Shown in pieces: positions 54,693 to 63,240 of a stretch of 64,000 nucleotides of DNA; the stretch's first letter is position 1, and every line of letters begins with the position of its first letter. Made by a program: the position numbers and the translations under genes. Location of the stretch: positions 186,001-250,000 of the forward strand of contig NZ_JAFEUP010000001.1 in the NCBI RefSeq assembly GCF_016901015.1, written 5' to 3'. Origin of the DNA: Zestomonas insulae (GTDB taxonomy: Bacteria > Pseudomonadota > Gammaproteobacteria > Pseudomonadales > Pseudomonadaceae). The notes below the pieces were generated by a model that was not told where the DNA came from, did no database searches, and worked only from the letters and a program-made list of their open reading frames with translations.

Positions 54693-57115
54693 GCCGAGGC
54701 CTCCCGGGCACAGGTAGCCGGCTCGGCGGCGGATTTCGAGGGGGACAACAGGTAGCAGGCCAGGGCCGGCACCAGGACCAGCGCGACCAGCATGTTGCAG
54801 AGGAACATGAAGGTCAGCAGCACGCCCATGTCGGCCTGGAACTTGATCGGCGAGAACACCCAGGTGACCACACCAAGTGACAGGGTCAGGCCGGTGAACA
54901 CCACCACCCGTCCGGTGAACTGCAGCGCCTGCCGGTAGGCGTCGGCCAAGCTGGCACCGCGGCGTAGCCAGAACAGCGTGACGCTTAGGATGTACAGCGC
55001 GTAGTCGACGCCGATGCCGACCCCGAGCGCCACCACCGGCAAGGTCGCGACCTTGAGGCCCATGTCCAGCTGGACCATCAGCGCCTCGGCGAGCAGCGAG
55101 GTGAGGATCAGCGGCAGCACCGCGCAGAGCACTGCACGCCACGAGCGGAAGGCAATGAAGCAGAGCAGCGTCACCGCCAGGTAGACGCCCAGCAGCATGT
55201 GGCCGTTGGCGGTCTTCACCACGATGTTGGTGGCGCTCTCGATGCCGGCATTGCCGGCGGCCATGACGAAGGTGGCCCGCTCGTCGTTGTAGGCGTGGGC
55301 GAAGTGCTCGGTGGTGTGCACCACCGCATCCAGGGTGTCGGCCTTGTGATCCTTGAGGAAGGCGTAGATCGACAGCAGGTCGCAGGTGCCGTTGAACAGC
55401 TCACGCGGCGAGCGCATGGCCGCGGCGTTGATCATCGCCTGGTTGGGCAGCAACTCGTCCCACTTGAAGTTGCCTTCGTTCATGCCGACGTTGATCTTGC
55501 GCGCCAGCCCGGCGATCGAACTGGTGGTTTCCACCCCCGGCAACTGGCGCAAGCGCCATTCGAGTTCTTCGACCTTGCGCAGCGTGCCGTAGTCGACGCA
55601 CTGCCCGGGTGGCGTCTCGACCATGATCACGAATACGTCGCTGCTCGCCTGGTAGTGCTCGATGATGAACTGGTTGTCGCGGTTGTAGCGCGAGTCGGCA
55701 CGCAGCTCCGGTGCGCCCGGGTCGAGGTCGCCGACCTTCAGTTGCTTGCTCACCAGCAACGCGCCGGCGGCGATGCCCAGCGCCACGACGATGGCCAGCG
55801 CGGCCGCCTTCGGCTGAGTGAAGCGCGCCAGCAGACCGACCAGCAACGGCGGCCGGGCGCCCTCCTCGACCACATCCTGGCGCAGGCTGCGCGCCGCGGC
55901 GCCGTGCGACACGCCGGTGAACGACAGCATGATCGGCAGCAGCGCCAGGTTGGTGAACACCAGGATTGCCACGCCCAGGCTGGCGATGATCGCCAACTCC
56001 TGGATCACCGGCACATCGACGATGGTCAGCACGGCGAAGCCGACCACGTCGGCAAGCAGCGCGGTCATGCCGGCAGCGAACAGGCGGCGGAAGGTGTAGC
56101 GCGCGGCGATCAGCTTGTGGGTGCCGCGCCCGACGTCCTGCATGATGCCGTTCATCTTCTGCGCGCCATGGCTGACGCCGATGGCGTAGACCAGGAACGG
56201 CACCAGGATCGAGTAGGGATTGAGCTCATAACCGAGCAGCGGCAGCAGGCCGAGCAGCCAGGTCACGCCGACCAGGGTGCAACCCTGCACGACCAGGGTG
56301 CTGCGCCAGCAGCGGGTGAACTGGTAGAGCACCGCCGAGGTGATCAGCACCGCGGCGGCGAAGAACGCCAGCACCGCGTACAGCCCTTCGATCAGATCAC
56401 CCATGACCTTGGCGAAGCCGATGATGTGGATCTCGACCTGTTGCGCCTGGTACTTGTCACGCAGGCGCTCCAGCGCATCGGAGAGCGTCTTGTAGTCGAG
56501 TGGCTGACCGGTCTTCGGATCGAGGTCGAGCAGCGGCAGGTAGATGATGGTCGAGCGCAGGTCGCGGGCCACCAGTTGGCCGATCTCCCCTGAGCGCTCG
56601 ACGTTGGCACGTAGGCTGTCGAGGCTCTCGGCGCTGCCGTCGAAACCGTCGGGGACCACCGGGCCGCCGTCGAAGCCGTCCTCGGTCACGCCCTGCCAGC
56701 GGGTCGCCGGGGTCCACAGCGAACGCATGAAGGCGCGGTCGACGCCCGGCACCAGGTACAGGTCGTCGTTGATCTGCCGCAGCGTTTCCATGTACTCGGC
56801 GGCGAAGATGTCACCCTCAGCGCCCTCGGGCAGCGCCACGGCGATGCGCAGCGCATTGCCGGCGCCCTTGAGGTCCTTGGCATGCTCCAGGTACTTGAGG
56901 GTGAACGGATGGTGCGCCGGAATCGTCTTCAGGAAGCTGGCGTTTAGCCGCACGCCGCTGGCAGCGACGCCGAGCAGCAGGGTCAGCAGCAGGCACAGGC
57001 CGATCACCAGCGCGCGGTGGTTGAACAGCAGCCGCTCGAGGCGGTTGCCGGAGTACTTGTCGAAGTCCGCCAGGGACGCGATGGCGGCGAAGCCGTCGGA
57101 TGAGCTGATAGCCAT
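54689..57115 (-). CDS. MMPL-family RND transporter
   Basis: An 808-residue RND-type membrane protein with the two-half layout (12 hydrophobic segments, a large periplasmic loop in each half). TM1 is at about 33-55; sterol-sensing-like segments include YSILVPFLVYAIGVSHGAQ near residue 300 and VVALGVGIGVDYALYILS near residue 700. MMPL proteins move lipids and other hydrophobic molecules. It follows the YCF48-like gene by 23 bases and overlaps the GlcG-like gene. With DUF1329 and DUF1302 proteins it probably forms an envelope system. Confidence 0.93.
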   Translation of the reverse strand: MAISSSDGFAAIASLADFDKYSGNRLERLLFNHRALVIGLCLLLTLLLGVAASGVRLNASFLKTIPAHHPFTLKYLEHAKDLKGAGNALRIAVALPEGAEGDIFAAEYMETLRQINDDLYLVPGVDRAFMRSLWTPATRWQGVTEDGFDGGPVVPDGFDGSAESLDSLRANVERSGEIGQLVARDLRSTIIYLPLLDLDPKTGQPLDYKTLSDALERLRDKYQAQQVEIHIIGFAKVMGDLIEGLYAVLAFFAAAVLITSAVLYQFTRCWRSTLVVQGCTLVGVTWLLGLLPLLGYELNPYSILVPFLVYAIGVSHGAQKMNGIMQDVGRGTHKLIAARYTFRRLFAAGMTALLADVVGFAVLTIVDVPVIQELAIIASLGVAILVFTNLALLPIMLSFTGVSHGAAARSLRQDVVEEGARPPLLVGLLARFTQPKAAALAIVVALGIAAGALLVSKQLKVGDLDPGAPELRADSRYNRDNQFIIEHYQASSDVFVIMVETPPGQCVDYGTLRKVEELEWRLRQLPGVETTSSIAGLARKINVGMNEGNFKWDELLPNQAMINAAAMRSPRELFNGTCDLLSIYAFLKDHKADTLDAVVHTTEHFAHAYNDERATFVMAAGNAGIESATNIVVKTANGHMLLGVYLAVTLLCFIAFRSWRAVLCAVLPLILTSLLAEALMVQLDMGLKVATLPVVALGVGIGVDYALYILSVTLFWLRRGASLADAYRQALQFTGRVVVFTGLTLSLGVVTWVFSPIKFQADMGVLLTFMFLCNMLVALVLVPALACYLLSPSKSAAEPATCAREASA

Positions 57116-57138
57116 AGTCAGTAACCTTCTCTACATGC

Positions 57139-58215
57139 TCAGCGCAGCGCGCTCGGCGGGAAGCGGGTGATGCCGTTGCTGCCGACCGCCAGGCTGCCGC
57201 CGTCGGCGGTGGCCAGCAGGGCAACCAACGGGAAGCGTTGTTCGGGGCTGACCGCACTGAACGTCTGACCGTCGTCGCGACTGAGCCAGCCGCGCCCGGA
57301 CTCGTCGGCGAGCAGCAGGCCGCCATCGCTCAGGCGGGTGCCGGCGGTGAGGCTCTTGCTGGTGGCCAACTCAATCGGCTGCCAGCTGGCGCCCTGGTCG
57401 GCGGAGCGGAACAGGTGGCCGCGCAGGCCGAAGGCGAACAGCGAGCCGCGCAGGCTGGCGATCAGGCCGAAGAAGCTGCCGTCGTAGGGCTCGTCGAGGC
57501 GCACGAAATCGTGCAGGTCGCTGCCGATGCGCATCAGCCCGCCGAGTTCGCCGGCGAGGAACAGTTGCCCGTCGAGGCGCTCCACTGCATTGAGATGGCG
57601 CGAGTCGCTGCCGTCCTGCAGTTCGCGCGCCGGCTGCCAGTGCGCGCCGCCGTCCTCGCTGCTGAACGCCAGGCCGTAGGCGCCGACCGCCAGCACGCGC
57701 TCGCCACCGAGGCACTGCACGGCAAGGAACGGTTTGTCGGCGCCCTCGTCGACCAGCCGACGCGCCTCGTCGGCACGTTCAGGATCGTCGCGATGCGCGT
57801 CGAGGATCGCCTGGGCGGCACGGAAGCCATCCAGCTGGCGGCTCCAGCTCTGCCCGCCATCGGCGGTCTTGAGGATCACGCCGCGATGGCCGACCGCCCA
57901 GCCGTGGCTGGCGTCGGCAAAGCACAACCCGGTGAGGCTCACCGAAACCGGCACGTTGGCCTGCCTCCAGTGCCCACCCTGGTCGTCGGAATAAAGGATG
58001 TGGCCGCGCACGCCGGCGACCACCAGGCGCTCGCCCGCCTGGGCGATGGCGTTGAGCGCCGAGCGTGGCGCCAGCGCGCTGAGCGCGGCCTTCTGCTGCA
58101 AGGTATCGGCGACTTCGCGGCCGCTCGGGCCGCCTGTCGCAAAACTGGCTTGCGCCACCCAGCCGAACAGGCCGAGGGCCAACACGCAGGCCAGGCCATG
58201 ATTCTTGTTATTCAC
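57139..58215 (-). CDS. Secreted YCF48-type beta-propeller protein
   Basis: A 358-residue protein with a signal peptide and repeated short propeller motifs of the YCF48/photosystem-II-assembly-factor type (VILKTADGGQSWSRQL, FSSEDGGAHWQPAREL, FRSADQGASWQPIEL, and a last SRDDGQTF). The start is GTG at 58215, supported by CGGAGGTTTACG. Photosynthesis is not implied; bacterial members pair with MMPL and DUF1329 genes. It has an A-rich motif in its first codons. Confidence 0.88.
   Translation of the reverse strand: MNNKNHGLACVLALGLFGWVAQASFATGGPSGREVADTLQQKAALSALAPRSALNAIAQAGERLVVAGVRGHILYSDDQGGHWRQANVPVSVSLTGLCFADASHGWAVGHRGVILKTADGGQSWSRQLDGFRAAQAILDAHRDDPERADEARRLVDEGADKPFLAVQCLGGERVLAVGAYGLAFSSEDGGAHWQPARELQDGSDSRHLNAVERLDGQLFLAGELGGLMRIGSDLHDFVRLDEPYDGSFFGLIASLRGSLFAFGLRGHLFRSADQGASWQPIELATSKSLTAGTRLSDGGLLLADESGRGWLSRDDGQTFSAVSPEQRFPLVALLATADGGSLAVGSNGITRFPPSALR
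58202..58212 (-). promoter_or_regulatory. Candidate Hfq/Crc A-rich motif in the first codons of the YCF48-like gene
   Basis: AATAACAAGAA, two overlapping AANAANAA matches in codons 2-5. Confidence 0.55.
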
Positions 58216-58273
58216 CGTAAACCTCCGGTAAGACGGGCGGCCCGCCCCCAGCGGGAGCGGGCCACCGGGACCA

Positions 58274-59644
58274 TCAACGTGCGCTCATCTTGGTCAGCGA
58301 CTCCGGCGAGAAGAAGCTCTCGCGACGCCGCTCGACGATCTGGTACTGCTCGTTGCCGGCATCGCCCAGGGCGCAGTTGTAGATCCACGCCTTGGTGCGG
58401 TGGTCGTGGAAGAAGCCGGTGCAGTAGTTCACGGTGGCCGGGATGTCCGGCGCGGCGAACGGAGTGGTCAGCGCGGTGCGCCACAGGGTGCCCTCGGCGT
58501 CCCAGCCGTCGATGCTGGCGTTACCCCAGTTGTCCTCGTCGTAATAGAACATGCGCTTGGGCACCGCATGTCGCTTGCCGGCCTTGAGGGTCGCTTCGAC
58601 CACCCAGACGCGGTGCAGCTCCCAGCGCATGAACTCGGGTTTGACGTGACGCTGGGCCATGACGTCCTCGTCGCCGTGGGCGAGAAGCGCGTTGTTGTTG
58701 TAGGGAATCAGCATTTCCTTCTTGCCGAGCAGCTTCCAGTCGTAGCGTTCCGGCGAGCCCGCGCCACCGAAGGTCTCGTCGACGAAGTTGACCCCCGAGG
58801 CGACGGTGTTCGGTGTATCGAAGTTGATGCTCGGCGCGCGGCGCACGCGGCGCTGGCCGGCCAGGTACTGCCAGAGTGTGCGGCCTTTCACGTAGTCAGT
58901 GACGTTGTGCACCATCAGCGCCTCGCCGGCGCGGAAGGCCGGCGCGTAGGTGAGCTGGATGGCCAGCATGTAGTTCGGGCTGCTCGCCGTCTCGGCGCTC
59001 AGCTCCTTGTAGTAGTAGGGGTATTGGCCTTCGTCGATGGCCGCGGTGGCGAGCACGCGCTGGCCGTCGGCGGTGGTGGTCCACACCTTGTACTTGGTGT
59101 GGGTCGCCTCGCCGCGCCACAGGGTCTGGTGGTTCCACACCACCTCGATGCCGCTCTTCGGAATCGGGAATGGCGCGCCGCCGTAGGCGCCCTTGACCAC
59201 CAGACCGTCACCTTCGAGGCTGGCCTGGGTGGCGTTCTTGAAGGTGTTGTCGTAGATCCACTGCGGCGCCGCCGCGGTGCGCCGGGTCGGATAAACGTCG
59301 AGTTTGAAGGTCTGCGGGTTGTCCTTGAGCAGCTGCTTGACGCCGTCGGTGAGCTTGTCGGCGTACTGCGCCATGTTGGCGGCGGTCACGCTGTACAGCG
59401 GCTTGTCGGCCTGGAACGGGTCGACGTTGCGGTGGCCCTGCTGGAAGCCGGCCGGCACCTCGGTGTAGCCGCCGGTCCAGGCTGGGATGCTGCCGTCTGC
59501 GTTGCCGGCGCGCTCGGCGCCGAGGGGGGTCAGGCTGCTTTTCAGCGCCTCGGCCTCAGCCGCGCTGACTGCCGCGTGGGCGGTCGACACGGCCATGGAG
59601 AGGGACACGCAGGCCAGCAATTGAGCGATCTTGTTGTTGTGCAT
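58274..59644 (-). CDS. DUF1329 family envelope protein
   Basis: A 456-residue secreted protein with a signal peptide (QLLACVSLSMAVSTAHA). The DUF1329 domain, a LolA-like lipid-carrier fold, spans most of it: LTPLGAERAGNADGSIPAW near residue 40, VVWNHQTLWRGEATH near 167 and a C-terminal KAWIYNCALGDAGNEQYQ. The start at 59644 is chosen for AAGAG eight bases before it; a GTG at 59653 is an alternative. It sits directly after the DUF1302 gene (11 bases), and the two domains usually occur together. Function unproven. Confidence 0.9.
   Translation of the reverse strand: MHNNKIAQLLACVSLSMAVSTAHAAVSAAEAEALKSSLTPLGAERAGNADGSIPAWTGGYTEVPAGFQQGHRNVDPFQADKPLYSVTAANMAQYADKLTDGVKQLLKDNPQTFKLDVYPTRRTAAAPQWIYDNTFKNATQASLEGDGLVVKGAYGGAPFPIPKSGIEVVWNHQTLWRGEATHTKYKVWTTTADGQRVLATAAIDEGQYPYYYKELSAETASSPNYMLAIQLTYAPAFRAGEALMVHNVTDYVKGRTLWQYLAGQRRVRRAPSINFDTPNTVASGVNFVDETFGGAGSPERYDWKLLGKKEMLIPYNNNALLAHGDEDVMAQRHVKPEFMRWELHRVWVVEATLKAGKRHAVPKRMFYYDEDNWGNASIDGWDAEGTLWRTALTTPFAAPDIPATVNYCTGFFHDHRTKAWIYNCALGDAGNEQYQIVERRRESFFSPESLTKMSAR
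59631..59638 (-). promoter_or_regulatory. Candidate Hfq/Crc A-rich motif in the first codons of the DUF1329 gene
   Basis: AACAACAA on the minus strand in codons 3-5 (MHNNK). Confidence 0.55.
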
Positions 59645-59655
59645 GGCGAACACTC

Positions 59656-61323
59656 TTAGAAGGTGTGGGAGACGCTGAAGGAGATGAAGTCGCGGTCGGC
59701 GTTGGTCTGCTTGTAGGTCTTGATGCCGCCGATGTTGATCGGCGCCGAAGGCCCGTAGAAACCGTTGTAAGCCAGGGTGAACGTGACCTCCTTGAGGTAG
59801 TCCGCGGAGAGGCCGATGTTGTAGTCACCGCCTTTCGCCTGGCTGAAACCGCCCACCGCCGAGGAGCGACCGTCGATGCCGTAGCTGAAGCCCATCGGCA
59901 CCGACAGGTCGATGCCGTCGAACACCTGGAAGTACTGCGGAATGAAGGCCACACGCATCGCGGTGGCGTCGCGGGTGTTATTGGGGTCGAGGTTGTTGGC
60001 GTTCTTGTCGACGCTGAGGGTGCGGTTCCAGGCCAGTTCGGCGAGCAGGCTGGCGCCGTCCCAGAGGCTCGAGGTCGGCATCACGTAGATGGTGTTGATC
60101 TGCGCGTGGGCGGTCTTGCCCACCGCGTACAGCGGGTTGTGATCGTTGTCGCCGGTGCCGGTGAGGTCGACCATGGTCAGGCTGACCAGCGGCGCGTTGT
60201 CGCGAATCGACGTCTCGAACGCGACGTTGGCGTCACCGATGCCGCGGGTGGCGCTGAAGCCGTAGGCGCGGATGTCCTCGGGGAACACCAGGCTGTATTC
60301 ACCGATCTTGTCCGCCGCCGAATCGGCGCCGATGCCGAAGCCCGGGCGCACCTGCACCTGGAAGTTCTTGTCGTGGTAGTTGATCGCGTACAGACCGAAG
60401 TCGGTGTCCAGCGCTTCGGAGCGGTAGCGCAGCTGCACGCCCCACTGCCCGGAGTCGCGTGCCTCGATGTCGCCAGCGCGGTAGAACGAGGCGACCGGGC
60501 CGAGGCCGGGTGCAGTGGCGACCACGATGCGCTCGCCGCCTTCGTCGAGCAGGTCGGCCGGGCTGAAGTAGCTGCCCGCCGCCGGGATACGCGTGCGCTG
60601 CCACTCGAACTGGTAATAGCCGCCGACCGACACGGTCGGAGTCAGCTGCAGCTGGGTGGAGAACTGCTTGACCGGCAGGCCGAGCTCCTTGAATTGCGAG
60701 TTTGGCACCTGCAACGCGCGCACTGCGTCGATCGGCTGCTGGCCGGCGGCGATGGCGTTGCCGCCGAAGAACAGGCTTTCGCCGTAAACCAGCGAGTGCT
60801 GGCCGAGCCGCGCCACGCCCCACATGCTCTCGCCGAGGTCGAAGTTGGTGTAGACGAAGGCATCGCGGAACTCGGCGTCGCGACCGTGCAGCTCGCGGGT
60901 GTCGTCGGTGAAGTGGTCGTGGTCAACGCTCACCGAGTTGGCGGTGTCCGGCGAGTCGTTGTCGTTCTTGCGGTTGTACACGTCGTCGTACCAGGCCGCG
61001 CCGCTGACCCGCGCACCGGTGCCCTTGTAGGACACGTCGAATTCGGAGAACAGGTCGAGGCGGTTGGACACCAGGCTGCCGCGATCGAAGTTGCGGTCGC
61101 CGTCATCCAGGGTCGGGTCGGCCACCAGCTTGTCGTGGCGGTCTTTCATGCGGATCGCGTTGCTGTACTTGACGGTGTTGTCCCAGCGCACCGACAGGTC
61201 CTGGTCGCCGGTCTCGAACTGGAAGGCCTGGGCGGAGCCGGCCGCCATCGCGGCGACCAGGGCAGAGAGCTGGAACAGTGCGCGCAGCGGCGCCCCGTCG
61301 CGATGTAGGGAGGAGTTGTGCAT
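59656..61323 (-). CDS. DUF1302 outer-membrane beta-barrel-like protein
   Basis: A 555-residue secreted protein with a signal peptide near residues 10-35 (SALVAAMAAGSAQAF). The DUF1302 body starts FETGDQDLSVRWDNTVKY and is full of alternating-hydrophobicity strands, as in an outer-membrane barrel, ending FISFSVSHTF with the terminal aromatic residue of such barrels. The start at 61323 follows CGAGGTTTCCAC. It is a candidate porin for a hydrophobic substrate. It lies between the hydroxylase and DUF1329 genes. Confidence 0.88.
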   Translation of the reverse strand: MHNSSLHRDGAPLRALFQLSALVAAMAAGSAQAFQFETGDQDLSVRWDNTVKYSNAIRMKDRHDKLVADPTLDDGDRNFDRGSLVSNRLDLFSEFDVSYKGTGARVSGAAWYDDVYNRKNDNDSPDTANSVSVDHDHFTDDTRELHGRDAEFRDAFVYTNFDLGESMWGVARLGQHSLVYGESLFFGGNAIAAGQQPIDAVRALQVPNSQFKELGLPVKQFSTQLQLTPTVSVGGYYQFEWQRTRIPAAGSYFSPADLLDEGGERIVVATAPGLGPVASFYRAGDIEARDSGQWGVQLRYRSEALDTDFGLYAINYHDKNFQVQVRPGFGIGADSAADKIGEYSLVFPEDIRAYGFSATRGIGDANVAFETSIRDNAPLVSLTMVDLTGTGDNDHNPLYAVGKTAHAQINTIYVMPTSSLWDGASLLAELAWNRTLSVDKNANNLDPNNTRDATAMRVAFIPQYFQVFDGIDLSVPMGFSYGIDGRSSAVGGFSQAKGGDYNIGLSADYLKEVTFTLAYNGFYGPSAPINIGGIKTYKQTNADRDFISFSVSHTF

Positions 61324-61356
61324 GTGGAAACCTCGTGACGGTCGTAGCCGTCTTTT

Positions 61357-61364
61357 TTGTTGTT
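61357..61364 (-). promoter_or_regulatory. Candidate Hfq/Crc A-rich motif before the DUF1302 gene
   Basis: AACAACAA on the minus strand, about 34 bases before the start codon, followed by a further A-run (CAACAACAAAAAAG). Confidence 0.6.
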
Positions 61365-61408
61365 GTGACAGGATCCGCACCCGTTGCCGGGCGCGGCACA
61401 GCGACACC

Positions 61409-62593
61409 TCAGAGTTCGAAGACCATCGGTGGCAGCGGCTGACCAAGCAGGTAGCCGCCAAGCATGCCGGCGGTGTCGTCGGCGTTCTGGGTGATGTGGT
61501 TGGCCGCGGCGATCACGTCGCGGAGGATTCGCTGCAGCGGGTTGCTGAGGTAGATGCCGCGCGCCGAGGTGGCCTTGAACAGCAGCATCACCGCCTCCTC
61601 GCACTCGCGGCCGACACGGGCGATATCGAGCATGTGGTGCACGCGATCGTGGGTCGGCACCAACTCGCGGCGCTCCACGTACTCGGTGGTCTCCGCCATC
61701 ATCTGCAGCAGACGGGCACGCGCGGTGCGCACGCGGTTGACCGCGTTGCCCAGGCGATCCTTGACGTAAGGGCTGAGCGCGGCCGGATTGCCGCCGGTGG
61801 TATCGGTGCGCACCGACATCTGCGCGATGTACTCGTCCACCCCGCCCTGGGCCATGCCGACGATCACCGCCGAGACTGAACCGAAGAACACCTGGTTGAA
61901 CGGGTACAGGTACATGTCGCCGCGTTCGGACTGTTTGTAGTCGATCAGGCTGTGCGCGCGGTGGTACGGCACGAATGCTTCCTTGATCACCAGGCTCTTG
62001 CTGCCAGTGCCGGCCAGGCCGAACACGTGCCAGTCGTCCTCGATGACCCACGCCGAACTCGGCACCAGCATCGACAGGCGATCGATGACCTGCCCCTTGG
62101 CATCGCGGCGCAGGCCGCCAAGGAACGCCCACTGGCCGTGGTTGCAGCCACTGGAGGTCTTCCAGGTGCCACTGATCTGGTAGCCGCCCTCGACCTCCTC
62201 GACCTTGCCGAACGGAGGGTAGGACGAAGCGATGATGGTCGCGTCGTTGTCGCCCCACACATCCAGGCCGGCCTGCTCCGGCATCGAGCCGAATTCCCAG
62301 TTGTGGATGCCGAGGATCATCATGTTCCAGGCGCTGCTGCAGCAGCCGCGCCCCAACTCCATCAGCACCTTGTAGAACACTGCCGGGTTCATCTCCCAGC
62401 CGCCGAAACGCTTGGGCTGGAGGATCTTGAAGAAGCCGGCCTGGACGAAGGTGGCGATGGTCTCGGCGGACACCATGCGGTTCTGTTCCACCGACGCGGC
62501 CTTGTCGCGCAGCATCGGAATCAGTTCGCGGGCGCGGCGAATCAGCTCGGCTTCGCTGGGCACGGTGGACGGGGTCTTGGCGATATCGTTCAT
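61409..62593 (-). CDS. Flavin-dependent phenol hydroxylase, HsaA-type oxygenase component
   Basis: A 394-residue acyl-CoA-dehydrogenase-fold monooxygenase, the same length as HsaA of Mycobacterium as I recall it. Features include GFFKILQPKRFGGWEMNP near residue 55, SGCNHGQWAFLGGLRRD near 150, and a C-terminal QNADDTAGMLGGYLLGQPLP. HsaA-type enzymes take FMNH2 from a separate reductase and hydroxylate a phenol ortho to its OH, making a catechol. A reductase and an extradiol dioxygenase are directly upstream. The start follows AGAGAGAATCGAG. The name HsaA describes the type only; the substrate is unknown. Confidence 0.9.
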   Translation of the reverse strand: MNDIAKTPSTVPSEAELIRRARELIPMLRDKAASVEQNRMVSAETIATFVQAGFFKILQPKRFGGWEMNPAVFYKVLMELGRGCCSSAWNMMILGIHNWEFGSMPEQAGLDVWGDNDATIIASSYPPFGKVEEVEGGYQISGTWKTSSGCNHGQWAFLGGLRRDAKGQVIDRLSMLVPSSAWVIEDDWHVFGLAGTGSKSLVIKEAFVPYHRAHSLIDYKQSERGDMYLYPFNQVFFGSVSAVIVGMAQGGVDEYIAQMSVRTDTTGGNPAALSPYVKDRLGNAVNRVRTARARLLQMMAETTEYVERRELVPTHDRVHHMLDIARVGRECEEAVMLLFKATSARGIYLSNPLQRILRDVIAAANHITQNADDTAGMLGGYLLGQPLPPMVFEL

Positions 62594-62611
62594 CTCGATT
62601 CTCTCTGGGGT

Positions 62612-62619
62612 TTCTTGTT
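62612..62619 (-). promoter_or_regulatory. Candidate Hfq/Crc A-rich motif before the hydroxylase gene
   Basis: AACAAGAA on the minus strand, about 19 bases before the ATG at 62593. Confidence 0.55.
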
Positions 62620-62631
62620 GTCTGCGGCGGA

Positions 62632-63168
62632 TCACTTGAGTGCGGCGAACTGGCTGTTGAAGTACACCAGCGGGCCGGAGGCGCCCTGCTGGCCGGCGAG
62701 GCCGACCACTTCGCCGATGAACATGTCGTGGGTGCTGGCGGGAATCAGCTCGACCAGGCGGCACTCGAAGCCGACCAGCGCATCGCCGAGCAGCGGCACG
62801 CCGGTAGCACCGGTCTGCCACGCGCCGTCGGCGAAACGCGCCTCGCCAAACACGCCCTCGAGCATCCCGGCGAAGCGTTTGGCGACCGCCTCCTGGTCGG
62901 CGGCGAGGACGTTGATGCTGAAGGCACCGGCGCGCTTGATGACTTCGTTGGCGCGCACGTTGCGGTTCACGCAGATCAGCAGGCGTGGCGGATCGGCGGT
63001 GATCGAGCAGACCGCGGTGGCGGTCAGCCCGGCGCGCTCGCGCTCATCGGCACTGGCGATCACCACGCAGGCCCCGGCGAGCTGGCGCATCGCCTTGCAG
63101 AAGTCGGCGGTGGCAACAATTTCAGGCACGACCGTAGCCGTGCCGTTGCTTTGAACGGCATTGAGCAT
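62632..63168 (-). CDS. Flavin reductase, HsaB type
   Basis: A 178-residue flavin reductase-like (HpaC/HsaB) domain protein with FCKAMRQLAGACVVIASADER near residue 27, AGLTATAVCSITADPPRLLIC near 52 and GAFSINVLAADQEAVAKRFAG near 83. It supplies reduced flavin to the hydroxylase downstream. The start at 63168 follows GTGAGGGTTCC; a GTG at 63183 is possible. It lies 38 bases upstream of the hydroxylase. Confidence 0.9.
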   Translation of the reverse strand: MLNAVQSNGTATVVPEIVATADFCKAMRQLAGACVVIASADERERAGLTATAVCSITADPPRLLICVNRNVRANEVIKRAGAFSINVLAADQEAVAKRFAGMLEGVFGEARFADGAWQTGATGVPLLGDALVGFECRLVELIPASTHDMFIGEVVGLAGQQGASGPLVYFNSQFAALK

Positions 63169-63240
63169 CGTTGGAACCCTCACGATGTGGTGGGCGCGGC
63201 GGCCCGATTCAGGCTGGCGGCAAGGCCGCGCGACGACGCC

